Both the position numbers and the translations under genes were made by a program. The notes beneath the pieces were generated by a model. That model saw nothing but the letters and a program-made list of their open reading frames with translations. It was not told the origin of the DNA and searched no databases. Below are positions 33,650 to 43,614 of a stretch of DNA of 64,000 bases, piece after piece. Numbering within the stretch: the first letter of the stretch is position 1; each line of letters begins with the position of its first letter. Source of the stretch: Craspedostauros australis (Eukaryota; Bacillariophyta; Bacillariophyceae; Mastogloiales; Achnanthaceae); NCBI GenBank assembly GCA_026770025.1, contig JAMXDE010000032.1, positions 62,001 to 126,000 of the forward strand, in the 5' to 3' direction.

Positions 33650-34942
33650 CTTCTGTGCGGTTGTTGCTCCTGCAGCCTACCGCTGCTGCTGCTGATGATG
33701 ATGATGTGAAAAGATCTCACCAACTCCATCTCAGGTTTTTGCGTGAAGTTCCGAAGCATATCTTTTGCCATCATCCATGTACGTACAATGCCAAAGATAT
33801 CGGCAGAACACTACCGGTGTGAGTAGAGTACGACCTAGGCCACAATGACTTCAACATGCTTCTCTCAATCAACACCAACCAATCGATTTGATCTTGACTG
33901 CTCGTCCCTCAACGCAACACCGCAGGTATGTCTTCCCACTCTCCTCCCATCATTCATTTGGTATAGCAAATGGTAACTATTCTATTATAGAATATGACAA
34001 TGGAGTAGTTGCATTCCTGCAATCCAATCCATTCCAGTATCATCGTCATCCAGGCTTGCCTGTTGCCCCATACTTCGATGTATTCTATGAGGATACCTAT
34101 GCGCAATGAACTAAACTCGATCGTATGGTAGATTGTGTTGCTGGAGCTTGTGACCTGTTTGAAGACCATCAACCACGCAGCTCATTGCGCAAACCGGAAA
34201 TGCGGCGATCGAGTTTGTGAGCACAAAATTGGAGTTTCTTGGACAGTCGTCTGGTCGTCAGCGATGTGCATCGACCTATTGGACCAACAACCAAGGAGAT
34301 TGGTTTGACAACCCGGAGACACGCGAAGAAGGAAGAACTTTCCGATCAAGACATGAACCAACCAACCAACCGACGAAGGACAGACACATATCGCACCACG
34401 CACGCACTGAGAAGAACAACGATGCCAAAAAAACACCTGTTTTTCTGACAACAGGCGACACTGCGCACACACGAGGTACAAGCTGCGTGGACTCGGACGA
34501 GTGGTTCGACGCACCTCATGGATCCATGAAGCACACGAAAAGCACTTCAACAACAACTCACTCCCCCACTCATTCACTCACCTTCGGATTTGAGATCAGA
34601 CATCCAACCCAAGTGACAAGCAGCATTCCTGGTCATCCTTCGTTGTGCATTGGACAGAGGCAAAGATCAAGATCGAGACAAACAACGATGTGACGCAAGA
34701 GGGAGAGCGACAAACAAGATCACAAGTCATTGCAGAGAGTTGCATTGCATAGCATTGCGTTGCAACATCCTCTCCAGAAGTAAACTGGCACCTGAAGCTC
34801 CTGGAGCTTCTCCAACAGCGTCAACGTCTCCAGAGTCAATTGGCTGCCATTGTACGAGTACTCGTATCAGCCCGAGCCGATCGTCAACCAGCACCTAACC
34901 CAACTTTCACCAGTCTGTTGTTCTCAGTCATCCCGACGAGTG
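33650..34942. other. Intergenic, upstream of PPR gene
   Basis: No gene is supported. The PPR frame is open back to 34850 without an ATG before 34943. A short TATTCTA/TAGAATA hairpin lies at 33978-33994. Confidence 0.5.
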
Positions 34943-37900
34943 ATGGTCGCAATGGACAGCCATGTGCTCGCAGCGCACATCAACATGAACGTGAACGTGC
35001 CTCTCCACCAAGGCAACAGCAACGACAACGACAACGACAAGCCCAGTGCAAACCAAGCTCACAAGCGGATACGAAGACGGAGACGGCATGTGCTTTCGTC
35101 AAAGCCACAACTTTCCCAATCGCTGTTGCAGCCCATCTCGCTCCTGTTGCTCATGGTGGCGTCACAGATCATCCCCACCTCTGCGTTGCAAGGTTGGCCA
35201 AGTAATCATCGCACACAGTCGCCTCAGTTCGTCGATTTGGCTTCGGGCACATCGTCCATCATGACATCGATCAAGTGCTTCCGCCATCCATCACCATCAA
35301 CACCGAGGGATTCATCTCCGTTGATAGCATCGTTGCGGCATATCAATCCAAAGGCGCAGTCAACACTGCTCTTCTTCCGCTACTCGTCGGCATCATCCTC
35401 GAGATCATCAAGCGCCAAATTCACATCAACCAGTCTGCGATCGAGCAGCCACAACTCTGCAAGCCAGAGACGAATCACCCAATTGTCAGCACAGGAAAAC
35501 AACCAGCATGATTCATTTGTCGCCACCGCGAGCCATAGCAACGCTGGTGTCGGTTGTGAAGGAAGGAATGAGCGTGAAAATGAGCATAGCAAGGACAATA
35601 ACAACGACAGCAACAGCAGCAGCAGCAGCAGTGACGGGCACAAATCAATACAGCCGCCTTCGTTTGATGCGACGGATAATGTCAGCGTCCTGCCAAGCCC
35701 AGATGAGGAAACGAAAATGGATGGAGAGCCTCATTCCGAAATTCAAAACGCATACTCTCATGACGCCGCGATGATTGAGGAATTGGACGAACTGGAAAAC
35801 TACAACACGATGACGACAGATACACTATCGTCATCACCCTCGTCGTCATCGTCGTCGTCCACTGCTGAGCACACCAATCAAGTACATTCCACGGATTACT
35901 GGACGAAGGTCTACCTTTTGGTGTCACACGCTGAAGATGCCAGAAAGGCCGAAGCCCTGCTGAGGGAGAAGGTCGAGGAGTTGTTGGCGCACAACATCAC
36001 AACAGCCACAGCCACAGCAGCAACCAGCGCGAACGCCATCGTCATCCAGAATGGCGACGGCAGCGATGTCAACCAACACCAAAAGAGTGCCGCCATGTCG
36101 AACCGCACAATAATGCAACCGGTCAACCTCGATGTCTGCGAGGCAGTGCTCAAATCACTGATTCAAAAGAATTCGCCCGACCATGCAGAAGCCTTCCTCG
36201 TGCAGATGATAGAATGGAACGACAAGTACGGCCTTGACATCCAACCAACAACACAAACCTTCTTTCATGTCATCGAGGCGTGGGAATTTTCCAAAGACCG
36301 TACCGGGGCCCACAGAGCTTTGGCGTTGCTCACCTACATGAGATCTTGCCGTGAATCGGCGTGGAACGCAAGGCTCGAGGCAACGGAAAATCAACCATCC
36401 GAAAAGCTTCACAACGACGCTCGTGCCGACCACACAGAGGGCGCCACCATGCACCAGCATTCGCGGTTTCCATTCGCGCCCGACCTGGCCTGCTTCAAGG
36501 CGGTCATGTACGCCTTCACAACGCGCAACATGCTGGAGGAAGCCGATGCCGTGCATATGGAGCTCTGCAACGATTACTTCAAGTATGGCAAGGACCCGCA
36601 CCTCGAGCCTGACAAGTCATCCTGGGGAGTCCTGCTGCAGGCATGGGCCCATTCGGCGCACTTGAATGATGCACCACTTCGAGCCGAGCAACTCGTTTCG
36701 CGGATGTGCGACATGCACCACAAGAACCCCTCCGTGGATTGCAAACCAGACATCTTCACCTACAACGCCGTTCTCAACGCATGGGCCAAATCGACGAATG
36801 CACTCGCGCCGGACCGTGTGCACTCCATACTGAGTCATTTGAAACAGCGGGCAGACGAGCACCCTGGCGAGGAGTACCCCGACATGTACACGTACAACCA
36901 CGTTCTGGGCACATTCGCGAGGGCAGGTCTTGTGAAGCGATCGGAGCAGCTAATTGAAGAGATGCAGGAACAGTACGACAAGGGAGTTCTCAGCTCTGGA
37001 CCGAATATGCGCTGTTACAACACCCTCCTCAAGGCCGTCTCACGATCGTGCGGTGGCAATATCGTCAGACGTGCAGAGGCGATCCTCAATAGGGCACGCG
37101 AGGCGGGTCTGCAACCGGATGTCATCATGTACACCACCATCGTTGACTGCTACATCCGGTCCAAGCACCCCCGGTCGGCAGATCGGGCTGTGTACTACCT
37201 CGACCAGATGAAGGAGGAAGGTGTCCGGCCTGACTATGTGACGTACTGCATCGTCCTCGAGGCGATGGCCAAGGACGGGCCTGCTGAGCGCGTCGTGAAC
37301 ATGTTGGAGTATCTGTACATGCAGTACCAGCAGGGCAACAAGGAGGTGGAAGTGAATTCTCGCTTCTTCCGCATCGTGTTGTACGCATGGAGCAAATCGG
37401 AAATCCGTAACGCCGCCAATGAGGCCGTTGGGGTTTTGAGATGGATGACCCGCCTCGCCGAAGAGGAGGGCATGGACACGATCCCCACGACCGTCTCGTA
37501 CAATTGTGCCATCACCTGCTGGACCAAATCCAAGCAGAAGGATGCGGCGGCACAGGCCGAGGCCATTTACGAGGAGATGGTGAAGCAGTACGAAGCTGGG
37601 CACGAGGAGTCACGTCCAGACATCATCACCTACACGTTGCTGATGAGGGTGCACCGCGATCCTCGCAAGGCGGAATCGGCCTGGCAACGCATGTGGGACG
37701 ATTACTGTTCTGGCAACCAAAGCGCCGCGCCCGACCGACTCACATTCATCGGATTGATGCAAACGTGGTTGGGTTCATCTCACGAGAACGCAATCGACAA
37801 GGCTGATAGCATCCTGCAGCGCATGCATGCCTGTCACGAAAGCCACGGAGTGGGCACAAGGCCTGATCGGGGAGCGTACAACGTGGTGATTGCGGGCTGG

Positions 37901-38734
37901 GCCAAGTCATCGCGTCCTGATGCCGCGCACAGAGCGGAGGCTCTGATGCTGGACATGCGCGACCGATACGAGCAAGGTGATAGGCACGCGCGACCGGATT
38001 ACATCACGTACAGGCATGTACTCGCCGCCATGGCCAACGCCAACGATGCTGCAATGGCTGATAGATTCGTTCGTGACATGTACCACCGTTTCGATGCCGG
38101 CGACCGATACGCCGTGCCCACCTTCCAGCACTGCCAGCAGGTGCTGGAGCTGTGGTCCATGAACCGCGAACCAGAATCCTACCGGCATGCGTACAGCATG
38201 CTCATGTTCATGAAGCAAGTGTACAGCGGCAAGCACAAGCTGATCGTTGCCCCCAACAACAAGAGCTACAACATCATCCTGAGGGTCCTGCGCAACGTGA
38301 ACCCCTCCAACCCGAAGGCCATCAAGGTCGCGGAGCTGCTGTTCGAGGAGATGAAGGAGGGCGCGCGTCACAACAACGCGCATGTGACGCCCACCTTCCG
38401 GACGTATCAATTCATGATCCAGATGTACGCCCACCGCCCTTCCGCCTACAGCGTGATGCGCGCCGAGGATCTGCTGTACGAGTTGCTCGGTGGCAGCGTT
38501 CGGTCGAGATCGGGCAAGCAAGAGAATCCCGACTCCGGCAGCTACAACGCCTTGATCCGGATGATGCTGCGCGTCAAGTCTTTGCCACATCGGGAGGATC
38601 GGTTGGCCCGCGTACTCCAAGCGATGAAGAAGCAGCACGTTAGGCTGGAGAAGACCTCGGAACGAGCCATTCAGAAAATCATGCGACAGTCGAACTGGGC
38701 ACCACCGAAACGGGCGCGACGCAGCGAACACTAA
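34943..38734 (+). CDS. Large pentatricopeptide repeat (PPR) protein, probably organellar (1263 aa)
   Basis: A single exon from the first in-frame ATG (34943); the open frame begins at a non-ATG codon upstream. Residues about 55-85 contain a Leu-rich helix (SLLQPISLLLLMVASQIIP) followed by TSA-LQG, resembling a plastid signal cleavage site but preceded by an unusually long basic region. A Ser/Asn/Asp-rich linker runs to about 310. From about 380 to 1220 the protein is a tandem array of 35-residue helical repeats. Examples are FTYNAVLNAWAKS, YTYNHVLGTFARAGL, VIMYTTIVDCYIRSK and GAYNVVIAGWAKSSRPDAA. PPR proteins bind organellar RNA one base per repeat and act in RNA processing, stability or translation. 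There is no DYW, E or SMR domain. The C-terminus is basic (RQSNWAPPKRARRSEH). Specific target unknown. Confidence 0.92.
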   Translation: MVAMDSHVLAAHINMNVNVPLHQGNSNDNDNDKPSANQAHKRIRRRRRHVLSSKPQLSQSLLQPISLLLLMVASQIIPTSALQGWPSNHRTQSPQFVDLASGTSSIMTSIKCFRHPSPSTPRDSSPLIASLRHINPKAQSTLLFFRYSSASSSRSSSAKFTSTSLRSSSHNSASQRRITQLSAQENNQHDSFVATASHSNAGVGCEGRNERENEHSKDNNNDSNSSSSSSDGHKSIQPPSFDATDNVSVLPSPDEETKMDGEPHSEIQNAYSHDAAMIEELDELENYNTMTTDTLSSSPSSSSSSSTAEHTNQVHSTDYWTKVYLLVSHAEDARKAEALLREKVEELLAHNITTATATAATSANAIVIQNGDGSDVNQHQKSAAMSNRTIMQPVNLDVCEAVLKSLIQKNSPDHAEAFLVQMIEWNDKYGLDIQPTTQTFFHVIEAWEFSKDRTGAHRALALLTYMRSCRESAWNARLEATENQPSEKLHNDARADHTEGATMHQHSRFPFAPDLACFKAVMYAFTTRNMLEEADAVHMELCNDYFKYGKDPHLEPDKSSWGVLLQAWAHSAHLNDAPLRAEQLVSRMCDMHHKNPSVDCKPDIFTYNAVLNAWAKSTNALAPDRVHSILSHLKQRADEHPGEEYPDMYTYNHVLGTFARAGLVKRSEQLIEEMQEQYDKGVLSSGPNMRCYNTLLKAVSRSCGGNIVRRAEAILNRAREAGLQPDVIMYTTIVDCYIRSKHPRSADRAVYYLDQMKEEGVRPDYVTYCIVLEAMAKDGPAERVVNMLEYLYMQYQQGNKEVEVNSRFFRIVLYAWSKSEIRNAANEAVGVLRWMTRLAEEEGMDTIPTTVSYNCAITCWTKSKQKDAAAQAEAIYEEMVKQYEAGHEESRPDIITYTLLMRVHRDPRKAESAWQRMWDDYCSGNQSAAPDRLTFIGLMQTWLGSSHENAIDKADSILQRMHACHESHGVGTRPDRGAYNVVIAGWAKSSRPDAAHRAEALMLDMRDRYEQGDRHARPDYITYRHVLAAMANANDAAMADRFVRDMYHRFDAGDRYAVPTFQHCQQVLELWSMNREPESYRHAYSMLMFMKQVYSGKHKLIVAPNNKSYNIILRVLRNVNPSNPKAIKVAELLFEEMKEGARHNNAHVTPTFRTYQFMIQMYAHRPSAYSVMRAEDLLYELLGGSVRSRSGKQENPDSGSYNALIRMMLRVKSLPHREDRLARVLQAMKKQHVRLEKTSERAIQKIMRQSNWAPPKRARRSEH

Positions 38735-39411
38735 TTCGCTTTCCCGGCACAACTGGAAGTACTCGTACGTATTCTATGTATGGTGTGGTGTGGTATGGTG
38801 TGGTGTGGTGTGAGCATGGGGATGGGCTGATGCACGCGCATCTGCATCTACGCGTTTGCGGGGGAGAATTGATTGCGGGAAATAGTATTGACGAGATCGG
38901 TTCAGGCTCCACTACGCGTATTATTCTTGCTTTGAATGGTTTCATTCGAAGCTTCACCGCATACTACGACTATGCCTCAAAAGAGCGAAGCTCCCGTGAG
39001 CAACAGTGAACAAATACGACCTATTATAGGAGAGGAAGGCAGCACGATAACACTAGAGAGCAGATTGGAAAGCTACCAATGCAAGTAGTACGAGTACAAT
39101 GGACTAGGAGTGCTACAGCACGAGGAAGTGATCCACCATACACGTATTTTACTCTACTTTACTCTACTCTACTCTACTCTACTCTCCCCTGCTCTGCTTT
39201 GCTTGCATGCACCATCCACGTCGATGAGGCCTTGACGTTGCAAACTGGGAAACTGTGTTGGTCTTCTGTCCGATCGCCATCGTCGTCATCGTCGTCATCG
39301 TTGACATCTATGACAAGCTAAAGTCTATGTTGAGCATCCACTCTGACACTTCCACCGCCGTTGCTTGCGAAGGCCCACAAAATTCCATCCGACAACAGAC
39401 TAAGATCCACC
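38735..39411. other. Intergenic between PPR and histone-fold genes
   Basis: A TGGTGTGG repeat near 38780-38812 and a TCTAC repeat at 39150-39201, about 210 nt upstream of the next ATG. No gene. Confidence 0.55.
39150..39201 (+). repeat. TCTAC/TCTGC pentanucleotide run upstream of histone-fold gene
   Basis: Nearly perfect ACTCT units for about 35 nt followed by TGCTCTGCT. This is the longest copy of a motif seen upstream of several genes here. Confidence 0.85.
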
Positions 39412-40146
39412 ATGGTCCGAACGCGTTCATCAAAGCGCAAGGCAGCGCCGCTCAATGATGCAACGGGCACAGCAGGCTGCACTGAGGCACGGCCTTGCGC
39501 TTCTTCACCTACACCTACACCCCCACCAATGGCAGCAGCCGCAGCAGCAGATGCTCCGCCCACCACCGATCTCAGCGGCATCTTCCCGAGCAAGAAGATC
39601 AAGAACCAACTGTGCCGAGAGGAAAAGAAGCTGCCGCGGCTGCGAACGGACGCGCTGGAGCTCATCACGACGGCATCCGCCATGTTCGTTCAGAAGATCG
39701 TCGCTGCTTCGAGCACCCCGTTGGACGATGCAGGACCGCGGACGGTCACGTTGGAACGCATACAGCAGACGGTGCAGACGGATGCGTTCTTGGCCAAGTT
39801 CTTTCAGCAGCGGCTCAAGGATGTGGCTCGCACGAGGGACACAGGCAAGCTGTACCGACCGCCCAAGCCGAAGACGAAGGCTGCTGCGAAAGGTGGGGGT
39901 GGCACTGTCAATTCAAACGATTCAAACAATTCAGACAGAAGCACATTGTCTCAGCAACCACACAAAGGCAAGCAGAAGAGAGAGCTGACTGGAATGCAAA
40001 ACCAGCTAAAGAGCGCGGTGGGGGAAACCGCGGCCAACGACTTGTTGGCGTCAAACGGCAACAGCGATGGCAACGCGGAGGGTACGCACTGGAATCAAGA
40101 TGAGATCGTGGAGGATGAAGACGACTATGATAGCGATTCCGATTGA
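39412..40146 (+). CDS. Histone-fold protein, CBF/NF-Y or CHRAC/Dpb3-like (244 aa)
   Basis: A single exon from MVRTRSSKRKAAPLNDATG (ATG at 39412; the open frame upstream lacks an ATG). Residues 1-55 are basic then Pro/Ala-rich. Residues about 57-130 form a histone fold: GIFPSKKIKNQLCREEKKLP for the first helix, RLRTDALELITTASAMFVQKIVA for the long middle helix, and RTVTLERIQQTVQTDAFLAKFF for the last. This is the layout of NF-YC, POLE4, CHRAC15 and Dr1-associated subunits, which pair with a second histone-fold partner at promoters, in chromatin remodelling or in DNA polymerase epsilon. The C-terminus is Lys/Ser-rich and ends in an acidic tail (EDEDDYDSDSD), as in Dpb3/POLE3-like proteins. Which subunit it is cannot be decided here. 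Confidence 0.72.
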   Translation: MVRTRSSKRKAAPLNDATGTAGCTEARPCASSPTPTPPPMAAAAAADAPPTTDLSGIFPSKKIKNQLCREEKKLPRLRTDALELITTASAMFVQKIVAASSTPLDDAGPRTVTLERIQQTVQTDAFLAKFFQQRLKDVARTRDTGKLYRPPKPKTKAAAKGGGGTVNSNDSNNSDRSTLSQQPHKGKQKRELTGMQNQLKSAVGETAANDLLASNGNSDGNAEGTHWNQDEIVEDEDDYDSDSD

Positions 40147-40573
40147 ACTGGACGTTAACTCTTGTGCCTCTGTATGTGATGTGCTGGTGTATGCGTAGTA
40201 GTACCATAATCGGAGCATAGAGTGTTGTATCCCAACAGCAGTTCACCAAGCCCACAACCTTGTGGGAGCACACCAGCGGACGCGTATCACATTTTCAATT
40301 CTTTTCCACATTTGATAACATTCGTTACTTGGTGCTCTGCAAGATGACATGCTGCGCCAAAGATACGAGCTGCGGGCTATTCTCGCAAGCATCTGCCATT
40401 TCTCGCATCCAATCAGAGAGCCGGGCTTGTGCTTGTGCTTGTGCATGGTCTTCTTGCATGTTCGTCGAGTCGTCGTGTCACCATGCTCAGTTTCATGCTC
40501 ACTTCCATGATCCAGCTCAACTGTTTGGCTTCCTTGTGCAACTTTCACCACCGCTACTGTTGCCGCTGGTGTG
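40147..40573. other. Convergent intergenic region
   Basis: 3' flanks of the histone-fold (+) and CTL (-) genes. No gene is seen. Confidence 0.6.
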
Positions 40574-42901
40574 CTATTGGAAGTCGTTTGGATAAATCTC
40601 CCTCCAGGTATCGCGCATCTTCTGAGACAGCTCCGGGTGGTTGCTTTGGAACTCATTTGGACAGTCCGCGAACAGGACGATGATGGCGTTGACCCCGGAT
40701 GCAAAGGTGCTGTTGAGGATGGCGGAGATGACGAAACCCGCGAGGAAACCGATGAAGAAGGCGAGCAGCGTCGTGTTGTCTCCCGCATCCTTCAGGATGT
40801 CTGAGATCTCGTCGATCAGGATCGCCACACCGCCCATGATGAGACCGACGACAAGGCTGCCAAGGAAGAGGGCGTTCTCCACCAAATCGTCTGCGATGAT
40901 CGCCTCCCAACCTCTGTTCTTGAACAGCTCGAAGACGGACTTGCCTGCCTTGATGTATGGGAATCCATAAATGCCTGTGTGATACATACATGCAAGTTGT
41001 GTGGTTGGACGAAGACGGAAGGTGCCGTGATGAGTTAGTACGAGATCGTGATACACAGCAAGTGGGTCGCAACAGAGTGGCAAGACAAAGACTCGTTCAC
41101 CAATCACATTACAGCAATCACCGAACAGTAATCACCAAACAACAACCGCCAATGACACATCGCAGCATTGGCAGATAGCAGGAAGCAACGACAGGAGACT
41201 TACCGACGTAAATGAATGCCCACTTGTTGAAGTACTGTAGGATGGCCTCGAGACAACCGAGGATGCATTCGGCGATGCAGGCACCGATGCCACCATTCTC
41301 TCTTGCGCTCCTCGCCAAGGTCTTGAGGGTCTGGAGGATGGCGACGAGAAGGGAACCGAAGCAGATGCTGCCGAAGGAGGTCGTCATTGTCCGGATGAAG
41401 GAGTTGGTGACAGCGGAGCCGCAGCAGCCGTTCTCCTCTGGAGAAATCCACCATGTCGCAGTCACGCCCGCGACTTGGACGTGGATAGAGTTCTGCAGGA
41501 GCATTGTTCGTAGTTGCATTCAATTGGGTACCAATGCGATTAGATGACGGCAATGGATGAGATCGAAGGTACATTGTGTGAAGGCACAGTAGAAAGCACG
41601 AAAGAAGTGGGGGACGGCGCCGTGGGCATGTGAGCGAGCGGATGCAATGGTGGATGTGATATGTCTGCCAATGACGGCGCAGATACGATTCCTGATCCAG
41701 ATGAACCCTGCAATCGCGAGGCGCAAGCGGGTCGATGGAACTGTGCAAACTGTCTCACCTTCAAGATCTCCTGACCGAAGAAGAAGGAAAGCAGCAGCAT
41801 AATGATGGCGAATGGGTTCGGCTCCTCGTCGCAATTGCCAAATTCATCGCATTCGACGTTGTTCTCGTAGGTTCCGATGAAGGCGACCACCCAAATGAAG
41901 GCCCACACAAACGCCATGATGGCAAAGCCGTACGCGAAGAAGATGATGCCAAAATTGGCGCGGATGGCGGTGATGGACGTGACGAGGTTGACTGTTGCAA
42001 ACGGGATGCGGGCCCACACGGCTCGTGCGTAACAGAGGCTGTTTGATTTGCAGCCGTGTGCGTGCGGGGTGCGGTTGTTGAGAAGTCGTGCATGCATGCA
42101 TTGCATGCATTGGAGGGTGTGCATGGGTGGCCAGAAGGTCCATGAAGTGGAGTTGCGCAACAGATCATCGCGAATGTCGTATATATCATATAATATTGTA
42201 TAATGTGATATCGTAGCATAGTTTCCAACCCAGTTGATTTCAGTTGAGATGTGTTGACGATGAAGAGGAAGTAGCGAATGTGTGAGTTGCAGTGTGCGAT
42301 CAAAGAACATGGAGTAGAGCAAATGAAGGGCCGAGCATCTCCCCAGACTCAATCCAGACAACACACTGCACAGCATGGTGCACATGACACGAGGATGTCG
42401 TGCACAATGCTCATATGTATAATATTCTACCAAAGCACGGTGCACTCGCACAAGCTGAACTTACACAAGCGCAAGATAGATCAACGAAAAGATGACCCCG
42501 AAGTAGTTCTGGAGGATGACGTTGATGACCACCATGATGGCGCTCATGACGACAGAAAAGATGAGGGCCACCTTGATGATGAGGGTCGGGAAGGACATCA
42601 TGAAGAGCATGCCGAGCAGGCTGAGCACGCCGGACAGAGCGCTGGTGGCAATGAAGGCGTAGATGTAGCCATCGTACTCGCGCACGTTGCCGCTGTCCTC
42701 GTTGCTGGTGAAGACCTTGTCGCTGAAGGCTCCGGCCACCACAGCGATGGCGATGAGGTTGATGTAGCCGAGAGCGGCGAAGATGGGATCGTTGCAGCTG
42801 GTCTTGCTGCCATTCTCCTCTCCGCCAAGGTGGTTGGGCGACTGGTTGGCATTGCCAGCCTCAACGGCCGTTCCTTGGACGACGACGGGGGTGTCTGCCA
42901 T
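40574..42901 (-). CDS. CTL/SLC44 (choline transporter-like, PNS1) membrane protein, copy 1 (468 aa)
   Basis: There are four exons: 42901-42465, 42038-41759, 41492-41204 and 40974-40574. Introns are 426, 266 and 229 nt (phases 2, 0, 1; donors GTAAGT, GTGAGA, GTAAGT). Joins read IYLALV-LCYARAVWARIPFA, GQEILK-NSIHVQVAGVTATWW and KWAFIYVG-IYGFPYIKAGK. All three restore CTL-family motifs. About ten hydrophobic segments are visible. Conserved features are ARIPFATVNL, NSIHVQVAGV, TTSFGSICFGSLLVAI, YFNKWAFIYV and FKNRGWEAIIADDLVE, and the protein ends NHPELSQKMRDTWREIYPNDFQ. Size is close to fungal Pns1 rather than animal CTL1 (about 650). The family moves choline or ethanolamine, or acts in membrane lipid homeostasis. 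The substrate of algal members is unproven. A paralogue with different intron positions is at 61880-64000. Confidence 0.9.
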
Positions 42902-43614
42902 GATTCGCTTCCTCTTCTTCTCTATTATGATGTATGTGTGCGATATGTGATGCCAGTGAGGTTGCTTATGGTTGTCGCTGCCACGATGCAATGTGGTGCA
43001 ATGTGATGTGATGCAATGTGATGCAATGTGATGTGGTGACACCCTTCCGTGTTTCGGTGGCGCTTCCCACCTGCAAAGATCTCTCCATCTGCCTCCAACA
43101 AAAAAAGCGCTCCCAAATCTTCGTTATGCTTCGTTCATGTGCGTGTTTTCCCCATAGTCGCACCCTGGTTCGTGTTCGGGCGACCTGTCGTTGTTGCACA
43201 CAACACGTGCTCATTGGGTCGTGGAACCACACGATGCAAAGTTCGAAGTTGATTTCGCGCGCCACTTGAGTCGTGAGGATCTTGCACGAGAATGTGCCTG
43301 ATCAAGTACCCCTTCCGCCTCCAACTTCGTTGGGCTGGGTACTTGCGCGAATTCTCCCATGGATGCTCTGCGCCCACAATCCTTCCCATGTGTCCAGCTA
43401 CCGCAGCTCATAGTATCATGGGTAGTACAATGTTCTAGCGTTATCTACAGGCACTCGCGGTACCATAGCGCATAGCGAGTCCAGATACGAATGAGGAGAG
43501 GAATTCGGCAGAAGACGAGGGCCCTCAGTCCCTGCGTGGCACCGCCACACAGCAACAGGAGAGATGAACCCAGGCCAACGCATTGCAACCCAATGCAACG
43601 CATTGCGCCGCCCG
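42902..43614. other. Intergenic between CTL copy 1 and the receptor-ADP-ribosyltransferase gene
   Basis: It contains GATGTGATGCAAT repeats near 42985-43035 and unique sequence. No gene is supported. Confidence 0.55.
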